Below are positions 30,229 through 39,384 of a stretch of DNA of 64,000 nucleotides, piece by piece. The number at the start of each line of letters is the position of its first letter. The first letter of the stretch is position 1. The notes under the pieces are model-generated. The model had not been told where the DNA came from. It was given only the letters and a program-made list of their open reading frames with translations, and did no database searches. The DNA is from Myxococcales bacterium. Its GTDB lineage: Bacteria > Myxococcota_A > Polyangia > Polyangiales > Polyangiaceae. The position numbers and the translations under genes were made by a program. The stretch is taken from positions 558,001 to 622,000 of the forward strand of contig JADJCA010000001.1 of assembly GCA_016703425.1 (NCBI GenBank), written 5' to 3'.

Positions 30229-31198
30229 ATGCGACCGCGAACGCTTGCTGCCCCGCTTCTCCTTACGATCGCCTGCGCCGCCCTGACGCCGACCAACGCC
30301 TCCGCGCAAGGTGCGGACACGTCTGTCGACGCCGCCGCCGAGGCCAAACGGCAATTCGTGTTGGGCCGGCAGGCCTTCGACGCGAAACGCTATGCCGACG
30401 CCGCGCAGAACTTTGAAGCGGCGGCCGCCTACAAGCCGCACCCCGTTGCGTTCTACACGGCGGCCGTGGCCTGGGAGCTGGCAGGTCGCTCCGACCGCGC
30501 CGCCGACGCCTTCGCACGGGCCGTCGACCAACCGGGCCTCAAGGAAGATGACCTCAAGAAGGCCAAGGAGCGGCTGAGCGCCCTCGAAGGCGTGCTCGGC
30601 ACCGTGACCGTCACGGCGCCGGAAGGTTGGAAGCTGCAGCTTGACGGCAACACGGAGACACCGGCGCCGGCTCGCCTTCACGGCAAACCCGGCCTTCGCG
30701 CCCTGTCGTATCGAGCGCCAGGCAAAGGCGTCGAGAAGAAGGAGGTCTCGCTCGAGGCCGGACAGAAGCTCGCCATCTCGCTGCCCGAGCCGCCGCCGCA
30801 AGTCGTGACGCAGCCGGAGCCACCCAAAGAGGAAAAGAAGGCTCCGACGGTGGTTGTGCAAGGCGAAGACCCCTTCGTGACCTTGAAGAAGTCGGCGGGC
30901 CTCGTGGTCGCGGGCCTCGGCGCCGCCACCCTCGTGGGCTCCGCCATCCTGTGGTCGCAGGCTCAAGGCGCTGGTGACTCCTACAACGCGGCGCCGACAC
31001 GTACCGCCCTGGACCACGGCGAGAGCATGGAGACCTGGACGACGATCACCTTGGTCACCGGCGGTGTGCTGCTCGCCGGCGGCGTTGCCCCTCTACCTCG
31101 TGCCGATCAAGGTCAAGTCCTCCGCGACGGCGAGCCAAAGCTTTCGGACGGCGATTTCACCGACCCTTGGCGGAGCGATGCTCCGCGGCCAATTCTGA
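30229..31198 (+). CDS. Exported TPR/PEGA-type protein with membrane segment, frameshifted near its end
   Basis: About 322 residues when one base is removed. The signal peptide (1-26, ending NASAQ) is followed by a TPR-like helical part (about 35-120), a beta-rich PEGA-like part (about 125-185), a Pro/Glu linker and two hydrophobic segments near the end. Around 31088 the reading leaves its frame inside a CCCC run (31088-31091). With one C removed, ...VLLAGGVA continues as LYLVPIKVKSSATAS and stops at 31198, six bases before the next gene. Without correction the frame runs on to 31473 as Arg-rich shadow sequence that overlaps the next gene. The span, 970 bases, is 3 x 323 + 1. The ATG has GGAG six bases upstream. 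Function unknown; the kinase upstream is the likely functional neighbour. Confidence 0.75.
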
Positions 31199-31204
31199 GG
31201 ATCT

Positions 31205-32722
31205 ATGCTCCACCGAACCTTCCTTCGCGTCACCGCAGCCTCCTCGCTCGCGCTGACGGCGCTCGTCGCGTGTTCCCTTGGACTCGACGCCTCCAAGCTG
31301 GACGTCGTCGTCACGCCAACGATCGACGCCACGACGGAGGCGGAGGCGCCGCCCGACACGGGCACGGTGAAGCCCGGCGAGACGGCGTGCGTCGACGACA
31401 GCCAGTGCCCCGTCAAGGGCTGCTTCTCGGGGCGCTGCGTCCCCGGCGCCACCGGCAAGGTGTGCCTCTATGAGGTCTGCCCTGCTCCGAGCGCCTGCAC
31501 GCATCGTGCGTGCGTCAACGGCGCGTGCGTAGACCCGGCGACTCCGCACCGGTTCCTGGCAACGAAGATGACGCTCGGCAAGGAGGGGCTTGGCTGCGGC
31601 GACAAGCTCGCGTCCTGCGTCGCCATCGTGCATCCCTTCGCCTTTGTGGGGCACAAGACGGCGCCGGGACCGACCGCGTATCCGATCGTTGACTTCACCG
31701 CCGGGGATGCCGGCGAGGCCGTACCACCCCAGGCGCTTCGCATCGAAGGCGCCGAGTTCATCGTCACGCGCATCGTTGCGAGCGGACGCCGCGTCTGGGT
31801 CATCGGTCAGCCGTCTAGCAGCAACTCGGTAGACATCGCATGGATCGACGTTCCCGTCGGCGCCGATCAAGCCAAGCTCGTGGCCACGGGTCGTGGCTTC
31901 ATCGCCCTCAACCCGGGCGACGCCATCGAAGAGGTCTTCGCGAGCAAGGGGGAGGGGATCGTCGCCTTCTTGAGGCCGAAGCCCAGCGAGCCGCGCTACG
32001 CCGCCGTGATCAACGTCGAGTCGAACAACACCGTGTCGTCGACGCCAAAGTTCACCCAAATCCAGGACTGGAACGGCGTCGCCCCGCTCTTGACCTCGTC
32101 CGGTGACCGCGTCATCGCAGGCCAGGCGCCGGTTGACGCGGGGTTCCTTGTCGAGATTCTAAAGGGCGCCGGGACGGCAACGGCCATCGCGCAAGGCCAG
32201 CGCGATCTCGCCGCGTTGGCCATGGGCCCGATCTTCAACGACGTCAGGCTGGCCTCGACGCCGCTCGGCGCGGTCGTGGCCATTGCGCCAACCGCCGCCG
32301 TCGTCGACGGTGGCGTCGTGGGCTTCGACGGCATCGAGGTGTCGTGGATCCTCGAGGGCGCCGACGACAACACCTTCGAGGGAAAGCCGAACGTCGCGCT
32401 CACCAAGTACACCGGCGATGCGGCGCTTCCGCCCGCGCCTCCAGCGGCGCTCGTGGGCCCCATCGCAGCGCTCGGCGAGGACCAAGTCATGACCATGACT
32501 CTCGAAGGTGACGGCGGCTCCTCGTTGATCAGGGTCGTCCGCAAGGATGGCGGCCCCGACCCCGACTCGCAAGAGCTCGTCGCGGCCCCGCACGCCAACT
32601 TCATCATGCGCGGCGCCCTCTCGGGCTCGGGGAAGCCCTACGGCTACCTGTTGTCGAAGCCCGCGAGCGACACCGACGGCATCCACCTCCAGGTGTTCGA
32701 CGTCGGCTGCAACAAGCTCTGA
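31205..32722 (+). CDS. Lipoprotein with Cys-rich N-terminal segment
   Basis: A 505-residue predicted lipoprotein: signal peptide, lipobox LVAC (C23), then a Thr/Glu/Pro linker. A compact Cys-rich region (about 60-120, CVDDSQCPVKGC, CVNGACV) resembles the small disulfide-rich modules common on myxobacterial surface proteins. The rest is beta-rich with repeated Val/Ile/Ala strands and could be a beta-propeller-like sensor or binding domain, but no family was recognised. It directly follows the TPR-type exported protein and probably belongs to the kinase operon. Confidence 0.75.
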   Translation: MLHRTFLRVTAASSLALTALVACSLGLDASKLDVVVTPTIDATTEAEAPPDTGTVKPGETACVDDSQCPVKGCFSGRCVPGATGKVCLYEVCPAPSACTHRACVNGACVDPATPHRFLATKMTLGKEGLGCGDKLASCVAIVHPFAFVGHKTAPGPTAYPIVDFTAGDAGEAVPPQALRIEGAEFIVTRIVASGRRVWVIGQPSSSNSVDIAWIDVPVGADQAKLVATGRGFIALNPGDAIEEVFASKGEGIVAFLRPKPSEPRYAAVINVESNNTVSSTPKFTQIQDWNGVAPLLTSSGDRVIAGQAPVDAGFLVEILKGAGTATAIAQGQRDLAALAMGPIFNDVRLASTPLGAVVAIAPTAAVVDGGVVGFDGIEVSWILEGADDNTFEGKPNVALTKYTGDAALPPAPPAALVGPIAALGEDQVMTMTLEGDGGSSLIRVVRKDGGPDPDSQELVAAPHANFIMRGALSGSGKPYGYLLSKPASDTDGIHLQVFDVGCNKL

Positions 32723-32736
32723 GCGCCGCGTGGCGC

Positions 32737-32769
32737 GGCCCGCGCGCACCTCCCAGCGAAACGCGGGCC
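32737..32769. terminator. Hairpin between convergent genes
   Basis: An 8-bp perfect inverted repeat (GGCCCGCG at 32737-32744, CGCGGGCC at 32762-32769) with a 17-base loop lies between two convergent stops. There is no T-run on either side, so factor-independent termination is uncertain. Confidence 0.35.
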
Positions 32770-32778
32770 CGCGTCCGC

Positions 32779-35379
32779 CTAACCCCAGCGGACGAGACCA
32801 ACCTCGAAGGGGTGGGTCATGCTCTCGTTGGTGGGGATGATGCGCGCCGCGAAGCCGTGACTTCCGCTCCCGACCGTCGCGATGCGCCCGCTGTAGCGGA
32901 ACAGTCCCTTTTCGATTTTTTCCTCGAGCTTCATGCGCGTGACGTCGCCGTGCTCGGGGAGTTCGACGGGGCCCGGCGCGGTGCCGTGGTAAAGCTCGAC
33001 GCGAACGTCGTCGGGCGTCAGCGTGCCCAAGTTGACGACGACCTCGACGTGCAGCGGATCGCCGACGGCGACCTCGGCCGCCGACTTGAGCTGGACGCTG
33101 CGGACCGCAACGTGAGCCCACGCGCCTTCGACGCGATCTTTCCAGGCGGCGAGACGTTTCGCGCCAGCGAGGTTGTCGTGCATCATCGTCTCGGAGAGGC
33201 GCACCGCCGGCACGTAATATTTCTCGGCGTACTCGCGCACCATGCGCGCCGTGTTGAACATCGGCGCGAGGTGCACAATCGTCGACTTCATGCGCTTCAC
33301 CCAACGACGCGGCAACCCGCCGGCCGAAGGCTGACCACCGGAGCGAGCGTCGCGGCCATGGTCGCGCTCGTAGAAGAGAGGGACGACCTCGCGTTCAAGC
33401 AGGTCGTAGAGCTCCTCGGCTTCGAGTGCATCGCCGGCCGCGTCGGTGTACTCCTCGCCATGGCCGATGGCCCAACCGACCTCCCAGCCGAAACGCGCTC
33501 GCGCTTCGTCCCACCAGCCATCGAGGATGCTGACGTTGAGGGCGCCGTTCGCGGCGGCCTTCATGCCGCTGGTGCCGCTCGCTTCGTGGGGCCGGCGAGG
33601 CGTGTTGAGCCAAACGTCGACGCCTGAGACGAGGGCACGTCCGACGCGCATATCGTAGTCCTCGAGGAAGATGACCTTCCCCGCGAGATCCGGGTCGCGG
33701 CTCTCACGGACGATCGTTCGAATGAGCTCCTTGCCGCCCTTGTCTTGCGGGTGCGCCTTGCCAGCGAAGACGAGCTGCACCGGGCGCTTCGGATCGCCGA
33801 GCAGGCGCTTCACGCGGTTCAAGTCGGAGAAGAGCAGCGCCGCGCGCTTGTAGGTCGCGAAACGACGAGCGAAGCCGATGGTGAGGGCCGCCGGGTCGAG
33901 GACCTCGTCGGCTTGCCTCAGCTCGTCGGTGCCGCGGCCGCGGCGCTGGGCGATGGCGCGGAGCCGGGCGCGACACATGGTCACGAGCCGGTGCCGGCGA
34001 TGCTCGTGGACTTGCCACAGCTCCGCGTCGGGGATGTCGTGGACGCGAGCCCAGAGGCCGGTGTCGTCGGAAGCCTCGGCCCAACGTGGCCCGAGGTAAC
34101 GCGTGTAGAGCGCACCATGTTCGGCTGACACCCACGAGGGGAGATGGACGCCGTTGGTGACGGAGCCGATGGGAACCTCGTGGTTCGGCAGCTCGGGCCA
34201 CAAGTCTTGGTACATCTTGCGCGAGACCTGCCCGTGCAGCGCGCTCACGCCGTTGTAATGATCGCTCGTGCGGATGGCGAGCACGGGCATGGAAAACTGC
34301 GACGTTCGATCCTTCGGATCGGGTCGCCCGAGGCTGAGCATCTGGTCTTCCGTGAGCCCGAGCGCGATGCGGTAGGGCTCGAGGTACCGGCGCACGAGCT
34401 CGGGCGCGAAGGCATCGTTGCCGGCGGGCACTGGCGTGTGCGTCGTAAAAAGCGTTCCCGCCGAGTTTGCTTCCTTGGCGACGGCGAAGCTCGCGCCACG
34501 CTCGCGCATGAGGCGGCCGATGCGCTCGAGCGCGAGGAACGCGGAGTGGCCTTCGTTCATGTGGCAGACCGTCGGCTGCACGCCGATGGCCGCGAGAGCG
34601 TGAACGCCGCCGATGCCCAACATGATCTCCTGGCGCACGCGGAACTCTTGGTCACCGCCGTAGAGGGGCCCGGTGATGGCGCGGTCCTCCTTCGTATTCT
34701 CCGGCAGATTCGCGTCGAGCAGGAGCAAGGGAACGCGGCCCACCTGCACGCGCCAGAGCTGTGCGTGAACAATCCGATCGGGGTAGGTGACCTGGATAAC
34801 GAGGCGCTTTTTGTCTTTGCCTTCAACGGGCACGACCGGCATCGCGGTCCAGTCGTTCAGCGGGTACTTCTCCGTCTGCCAGCCGTCGTCGGAGAGGACC
34901 TGGCGGAAGTATCCCTCGGCGTAGGCGAGCCCTACGCCGACGAGCGGCAAGCCGAGATCGCTCGCCGTCTTCAGGTGGTCGCCCGCCAAAACACCGAGGC
35001 CGCCGGAGTAGATCGGCAGGCACTCGTGCAGGCCGTACTCCATGGAGAAGTAGGCGATGGTCGCCTTCTTGGCTTCCGGGAACTGCTTGGTGAACCAGCC
35101 GTCGCGAGACATGTACGCCTGGAACGTCGCCCACGTGGAGTCGAGGTGCGTGAGCGCGGCGTCGTCGGCGGCCATCGCGTCGAGGCGCTTCTGCGACACC
35201 TTCGTGAGGAGAGCGATGGGGTTGCCATGGACCTCCTCCCAAAGGACCGGATCGACGCGGGCGAAGAGGTCTCTCGCGTCGGGGGACCAGGCCCACCACA
35301 GGTTGTAAGCGATGTCGCGAAGGCGCTCGAGACGCGCGGGCAGCCGCGGAACGACGTTGAAGCGATGAACGGTGGGCAT
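32779..35379 (-). CDS. glgP: Alpha-glucan (glycogen/starch/maltodextrin) phosphorylase
   Basis: Releases glucose-1-phosphate from alpha-1,4-glucans. The 866-residue protein starts at the ATG at 35379 (MPTVHRFNVVPRLP). It belongs to the branch with an N-terminal DUF3417-type domain (about 1-110), then the phosphorylase core (YFSMEYGLHECLPIYSGGLG, TNGVHLPSW) and the pyridoxal-phosphate site EASGTSGMKAAANG with K607. The last roughly 130 residues form a beta domain after the catalytic core. The frame stays open upstream of 35379 without family similarity. No glycogen synthase or branching enzyme is nearby. The divergent hydrolase gene starts about 100 bases away. Confidence 0.95.
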   Translation of the reverse strand: MPTVHRFNVVPRLPARLERLRDIAYNLWWAWSPDARDLFARVDPVLWEEVHGNPIALLTKVSQKRLDAMAADDAALTHLDSTWATFQAYMSRDGWFTKQFPEAKKATIAYFSMEYGLHECLPIYSGGLGVLAGDHLKTASDLGLPLVGVGLAYAEGYFRQVLSDDGWQTEKYPLNDWTAMPVVPVEGKDKKRLVIQVTYPDRIVHAQLWRVQVGRVPLLLLDANLPENTKEDRAITGPLYGGDQEFRVRQEIMLGIGGVHALAAIGVQPTVCHMNEGHSAFLALERIGRLMRERGASFAVAKEANSAGTLFTTHTPVPAGNDAFAPELVRRYLEPYRIALGLTEDQMLSLGRPDPKDRTSQFSMPVLAIRTSDHYNGVSALHGQVSRKMYQDLWPELPNHEVPIGSVTNGVHLPSWVSAEHGALYTRYLGPRWAEASDDTGLWARVHDIPDAELWQVHEHRRHRLVTMCRARLRAIAQRRGRGTDELRQADEVLDPAALTIGFARRFATYKRAALLFSDLNRVKRLLGDPKRPVQLVFAGKAHPQDKGGKELIRTIVRESRDPDLAGKVIFLEDYDMRVGRALVSGVDVWLNTPRRPHEASGTSGMKAAANGALNVSILDGWWDEARARFGWEVGWAIGHGEEYTDAAGDALEAEELYDLLEREVVPLFYERDHGRDARSGGQPSAGGLPRRWVKRMKSTIVHLAPMFNTARMVREYAEKYYVPAVRLSETMMHDNLAGAKRLAAWKDRVEGAWAHVAVRSVQLKSAAEVAVGDPLHVEVVVNLGTLTPDDVRVELYHGTAPGPVELPEHGDVTRMKLEEKIEKGLFRYSGRIATVGSGSHGFAARIIPTNESMTHPFEVGLVRWG

Positions 35380-35479
35380 GTTGGGCCGGGGAGGATACAA
35401 CGCTTCTCGAGGCGAAGTGCAGAGCCATCCACAGTTCGCCGGCCCCGCGCTTCCTGGCGTCGCCCCCCGCTCCCCGCCG

Positions 35480-36466
35480 ATGCCGTGGCGCGCCCCATGG
35501 GGCTTGGGCCACGCCGCCGTCCAGACGGCCTTTGCGGCGATCCCGCTCCTCTCGCCACGCCTCGCTTCAACACTCCTGCGGGTGCCCGTGGCCGGCGGCG
35601 CCGTGCACGTGCACGTCACCTGGCGCGCTGCGAGCGTGCGCGCGCGTGCTCCCGTCGCCCTCATCGTTCACGGCATCGGCGGCTCAAGCAAGAACGTCTA
35701 CGTGCGACGCGCTGCCGCGCAGCTGCTCGGTGGCGGTTATCACGTGGCGCGCATGGACATGCGCGGCGCGGGCGAAAGCGTGCATGATGCACCAAGCCTC
35801 TATCACGCGGGACTCACCAGCGACGTTGCCGCCGCCGTGGCCGCGCTCGCGGAGGACCCCCGGGCATCGAGCGTCGTCCTCGTGGGCTTCAGCCTTGGCG
35901 GGCAGGTCGTCTTGCGACTCCTCGGCGAGTGGGCCGACCACGCGCCTTCCGCCGTGGTCGCGGCGCTCGCGGTCTCGGCCCCACTGGACCTCGCGCTGTC
36001 CTCGCGACTTTTCGAACGCCCAGCCCTTTGGCCGTACCGGCGCTATGTCGTCAAACACTTGCTCCTTCAGGCGCGCGCGTTCCAGGAGTCGCGCCCCAAA
36101 GAGGCCCAACGCCTCCGCCTCGGCGCCCTTTCGGCCGGCTCGACGATTCGCGCCTACGATTCGGCCGTGGTGGTACCGCTGCACGGCTTCGCCGACGCCG
36201 ACGACTACTACCGGTCGGCGAGCGCGGGGCCGCTGCTACCGTCGGTGCGGGTGCCGACCTTGGTGCTCCACGCCGCCGACGACCCGATGGTGCCGCTCTC
36301 GAGCGTGCTCCCGTCGCTCGACCACGCCTCCAAGGCCGTCGAGGTCGCCATCAGTCGCGGTGGCGGCCACGTCGGTTGGGCGGAAGGCGTCACGGCCGCA
36401 GCCTTTTCGAACCACTGGCCGCTGCGCGTCGCGCGGGCGTTCCTGTCTAGACACAACGTGGCCTGA
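35480..36466 (+). CDS. YheT-type alpha/beta hydrolase
   Basis: A 328-residue alpha/beta-hydrolase of the YheT/EMB8 group, probably a carboxylesterase-like enzyme. The nucleophile elbow is GFSLGG with S138, the acid is D267 or D268 in HAADDPMVP, and the histidine is H297 in GGGHVGW. The oxyanion region IVHGIGGSSKN is also clear. The start is put at the ATG at 35480; an upstream in-frame ATG at 35372 would overlap the divergent phosphorylase start. The natural substrate is unknown. Confidence 0.85.
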   Translation: MPWRAPWGLGHAAVQTAFAAIPLLSPRLASTLLRVPVAGGAVHVHVTWRAASVRARAPVALIVHGIGGSSKNVYVRRAAAQLLGGGYHVARMDMRGAGESVHDAPSLYHAGLTSDVAAAVAALAEDPRASSVVLVGFSLGGQVVLRLLGEWADHAPSAVVAALAVSAPLDLALSSRLFERPALWPYRRYVVKHLLLQARAFQESRPKEAQRLRLGALSAGSTIRAYDSAVVVPLHGFADADDYYRSASAGPLLPSVRVPTLVLHAADDPMVPLSSVLPSLDHASKAVEVAISRGGGHVGWAEGVTAAAFSNHWPLRVARAFLSRHNVA

Positions 36467-36472
36467 GGCCAC
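36458..36472. terminator. Small hairpin with the stop codon in its loop
   Basis: GTGGCC-TGA-GGCCAC at 36458-36472 is a perfect 6-bp inverted repeat whose 3-base loop is the stop codon of the hydrolase gene. It lies in the short space between convergent genes and could limit read-through; there is no T-run. Confidence 0.3.
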
Positions 36473-36487
36473 CGTGTCCGAACGGCG

Positions 36488-37531
36488 CTAGCGCCCAAGC
36501 TGCATGGACTCATCGGCCGCCACGACGACATGTTCGAGGGCGCCGAGACCATCGATCTCAAGCACGATGCGATCGCCAACCTTAAGCCACTGATTGTCGG
36601 TGATCTTCGAGCCGTTCAGCTCGAGGAAGCAGCCGGTGCCGCAGGTCCCCGAACCGATGACCTCACCGGGCCCTGCCCACACGGAGTCGGTCACGCGCTC
36701 GAGAATCTGCGCGAAGGTCCAGTTCATGTCGCGCACGTTGCCTCGCGAGACGACCACGCCGTTGACCGTGGCGCGCATCTCGAGATCGAAGACCAGCCCA
36801 CGCTCGGTCTTGGTCGCGCGCGGCAAGAGCTCGTCGAGGGTGACGAGCCACGGCCCGAGGCCCGTCGCGAAGTCCTTGCCCTTGGCGGGGCCGAGCGACA
36901 GCTTCATCTCGTCCATCTGAAGGACGCGCGCGGAGAAGTCGTTCATGATGGTGAGCCCGAAGATGAGCTCGTCGGCGCGCGAAGCGGGGACGTTCTTTCC
37001 GCGCTTTCCCAGGACGACCGCCGCTTCCAGCTCGAAGTCCAGACGCTCCGCTTGGCGCTTTTGCACCAAGAGTTCGCCCGGTCCGATGACCGATTGGTGG
37101 TTCGTGAAATAGAAGACCGGGAACTGATCGAACTCGGGGATCATCTCGAGTCCGCGGTTGCGGCGTGCCGTCTCGACGTGCTGGCGGAAGGCGTAGCCGT
37201 CGCGCATGGACGGCGGACGCGGCACCGGGGCGAGGAGCTTGGTCGACGAGAGCGGCCGCGCGAGGTCGACGGGCAGGCTCCCGTCCGCGAATCGAGCCAG
37301 GAGCTCGTCGGCGAGCGGCCGCACCACGGCGGCGTGCTCAATGAAGCCCAGGATTCCGTGCCCGGCCTTCTCGCGGACAGCCGCGACCTGGCCGGTGCCG
37401 CCTTTTTCACGGTCGAGCCACAAAAGGCCGCTTTCGAGGTCGATGACGAACGTGGCCGGACCCTTCGCGTCGTGAGCGACGATTCCGCCGCGCTCGCTCC
37501 CTTGGCCCTGATCGAACGTGACGAGCTTCAT
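36488..37531 (-). CDS. Fumarylacetoacetate hydrolase-family protein
   Basis: A 347-residue FAH-superfamily enzyme (metal-dependent C-C bond hydrolases and related decarboxylases/isomerases). The C-terminal two thirds carry the family core: FELEAAVVLGKRGKNVPAS, GLTIMNDFSARVLQ, GPWLVTLDEL and VIGSGTCGTGC. The N-terminal 110 residues are the usual smaller domain. Length and the MRDGYAFRQHVETARRNRG segment suggest the fumarylacetoacetase-like branch used in aromatic catabolism, but no other aromatic-degradation gene is here, so the substrate is open. It is divergent from the Nudix gene by 14 bases. Confidence 0.87.
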   Translation of the reverse strand: MKLVTFDQGQGSERGGIVAHDAKGPATFVIDLESGLLWLDREKGGTGQVAAVREKAGHGILGFIEHAAVVRPLADELLARFADGSLPVDLARPLSSTKLLAPVPRPPSMRDGYAFRQHVETARRNRGLEMIPEFDQFPVFYFTNHQSVIGPGELLVQKRQAERLDFELEAAVVLGKRGKNVPASRADELIFGLTIMNDFSARVLQMDEMKLSLGPAKGKDFATGLGPWLVTLDELLPRATKTERGLVFDLEMRATVNGVVVSRGNVRDMNWTFAQILERVTDSVWAGPGEVIGSGTCGTGCFLELNGSKITDNQWLKVGDRIVLEIDGLGALEHVVVAADESMQLGR

Positions 37532-37545
37532 GGCCCGCTTCTACC

Positions 37546-38040
37546 ATGGGTCGCATGCGCTTTTCGCCACTGCGATGGGTCCCCGAAGGCGCCATCGGCA
37601 TCCTTCACGAGGTCGGGCGGCATCTCCTAAGGCGGCCCGTCGTGGGAATCGCTGCGGCGGCGACGACGGCCGACGGTCGCTACCTGCTGATTCGCCGCGG
37701 CGACACGGGTACGTGGGCGTTGCCCGGCGGCACGTTGGAGTGGGGCGAGACGCTAAGGAACGCCCTTCCACGAGAACTGGAAGAGGAGGCCGGCGTCGTT
37801 CAATGCGATTTCGGGGGCGTCGTCGGGGTTTACTCGGCCCCGCACCGCGACCCACGCTTTCATGCCGTGACGATCGTCGTTCGGTGCGAGGTGGACGAGC
37901 CACGCAAAGCGCCAAAAAACCCGCTCGAAATCCTTCAGGTCGGCCTCTTTCGAGCCGCAGACATTCCGCGGCCGCTGGCCATGGGCATGGATGCGATGCT
38001 CGACGCGGCGATGGCGGGCCGAAGCGGCGACTGGGAATGA
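37546..38040 (+). CDS. Nudix hydrolase
   Basis: A 164-residue pyrophosphohydrolase. The Nudix box is complete: G62 x5 E68 x7 REL(76-78) x EE(80-81) x G83, matching GX5EX7REUXEEXGU. Substrates in this family are nucleoside diphosphates linked to another group; the specific one cannot be told from sequence. The start is the ATG at 37546; a second ATG three codons later is also possible. It is divergently transcribed from the FAH-family gene. Confidence 0.9.
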   Translation: MGRMRFSPLRWVPEGAIGILHEVGRHLLRRPVVGIAAAATTADGRYLLIRRGDTGTWALPGGTLEWGETLRNALPRELEEEAGVVQCDFGGVVGVYSAPHRDPRFHAVTIVVRCEVDEPRKAPKNPLEILQVGLFRAADIPRPLAMGMDAMLDAAMAGRSGDWE

Positions 38041-38199
38041 GGCGGCGGCGAGGGAGACGCGAGGTGCGACACTCGAACACCCAACGGGCCCCGTCGTCGG
38101 GGTAGGCTGGCCGCGTTTCTCGTGCGTTTCTGCGCCGCATCAAGCGTCTTGGGTATCGGATAGATCGAGTGGCGGCTTCGGCCGTAGGGAGTGGGAAAC

Positions 38200-39369
38200 A
38201 TGGAACGCATCGGCGAATACCTGGTCCGGCGCATGCTCGGCGAAGGTGGCATGGGCAAGGTCTATGAGGCCGAGGAACGACTGAGCGGCCGGCGCGTCGC
38301 GCTCAAGGTTCTGAAGCCCGAGCTCGCCCGGAGCGAAGATGGCCGACGGCTGTTCTTGAGCGAGATGCAGATCCTCGCGCACCTGGAGCACCCGGCCGTG
38401 GTGCGGAGCCTCGCGTCCTTCGAACACGAGGGCCAGCTCGTGCTCGTCCTTGAGTACCTCGAGGGCAAGACGCTCCGCGACGTCTTGCGCGAAAGACCGC
38501 GTCTGCCCTGGACCGAGGCCGTCGAGATCGCGTGCCGCATCGCCGAAGGTCTCGACGCCGCGCCCCACCAAGAGCCATCCATCGTGCACCGCGACCTCAA
38601 GCCAGAGAACGTGATGGTTCTCCCGAGCGGCTCGCTCAAGGTGATGGACTTTGGTATCGCGAAGGTGCTCGCGGCAGCCCAGGCGACCCACACGCAGAGC
38701 CTCGGGACGCTCCAGTACATGAGCCCCGAGCAAATCGACGCTCGCCCCATCGATGCGCGAACGGATCTCTATGCGCTCGGCCTTGTGCTCTACGAGATGT
38801 TGTCGGGCAACCCTCCCTTTGTCTCGTCATCGCCGCGGGAGCTCCTGAACCTCCAGTGCACCGCGGAGCCGCCGGCGCTGCCCGACGACGTTCGCCGGTC
38901 GCTGCCCCGCGGCGTCGACGCCGTCTGGCGCTCACTTCTCGCGAAGCGGGCTGAAGATCGCCCCCCGTCGGCCCGCGACGTCATCGAACGGCTGGCGCCC
39001 TTTCGGGCTGCAGACGACGCCATCTTGGCCCCCGCGAAGACGGTAACGCAGGCGGCGGCCCCCGACGACAAGCCACCGGCGACGCAACGCATGGACGGCG
39101 CGCCGGCTCCGAAGACCGACACCCAGAAGAGCGGCGCTCCGCCCGTGGTGAACGCGTCGAGGGAGCCTTCGCCCACGCCCCGAGCCGACACCATCGCGCT
39201 CCTCGAACGCAAGACCGCCGCGTCGGACCTCTCGACACCGCGAGCCCTGCTGTTCATCGTTGGGCTCTCACTGTTCGCCGGCATCGCGACCTACCTCGCG
39301 CGCATGCAAGCGCAGGGCGGTGGCCCCGAGCCGGCGCGCTCCGCGGTGTTGCCACCGCCGCCGCGCTAA
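38200..39369 (+). CDS. Ser/Thr protein kinase with single membrane segment (first gene of the redox cluster)
   Basis: A 389-residue Hanks-type kinase with all catalytic residues: Gly-rich loop GEGGMGKV (14-21), K36, E55, H130-R131-D132, N137 and D150-F151-G152, plus an APE-equivalent MSPEQ. A low-complexity linker (about 270-345) leads to one hydrophobic segment (about 348-365) and a short Pro-rich tail, so the kinase domain is cytoplasmic. The ATG at 38200 is preferred over the GTG at 38191 because GGGAG lies eight bases before it. Only 15 bases separate it from the pseudokinase-cytochrome gene. It probably phosphorylates partners in the same operon; this is inference. Confidence 0.92.
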   Translation: MERIGEYLVRRMLGEGGMGKVYEAEERLSGRRVALKVLKPELARSEDGRRLFLSEMQILAHLEHPAVVRSLASFEHEGQLVLVLEYLEGKTLRDVLRERPRLPWTEAVEIACRIAEGLDAAPHQEPSIVHRDLKPENVMVLPSGSLKVMDFGIAKVLAAAQATHTQSLGTLQYMSPEQIDARPIDARTDLYALGLVLYEMLSGNPPFVSSSPRELLNLQCTAEPPALPDDVRRSLPRGVDAVWRSLLAKRAEDRPPSARDVIERLAPFRAADDAILAPAKTVTQAAAPDDKPPATQRMDGAPAPKTDTQKSGAPPVVNASREPSPTPRADTIALLERKTAASDLSTPRALLFIVGLSLFAGIATYLARMQAQGGGPEPARSAVLPPPPR

Positions 39370-39384
39370 CCCTCGAGGCGAGCC

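Noticed and set aside
31199..31473. C-terminal extension of the TPR exported protein
   Set aside because: Arg-rich, overlaps the next gene; explained by a one-base frameshift at 31088-31091.
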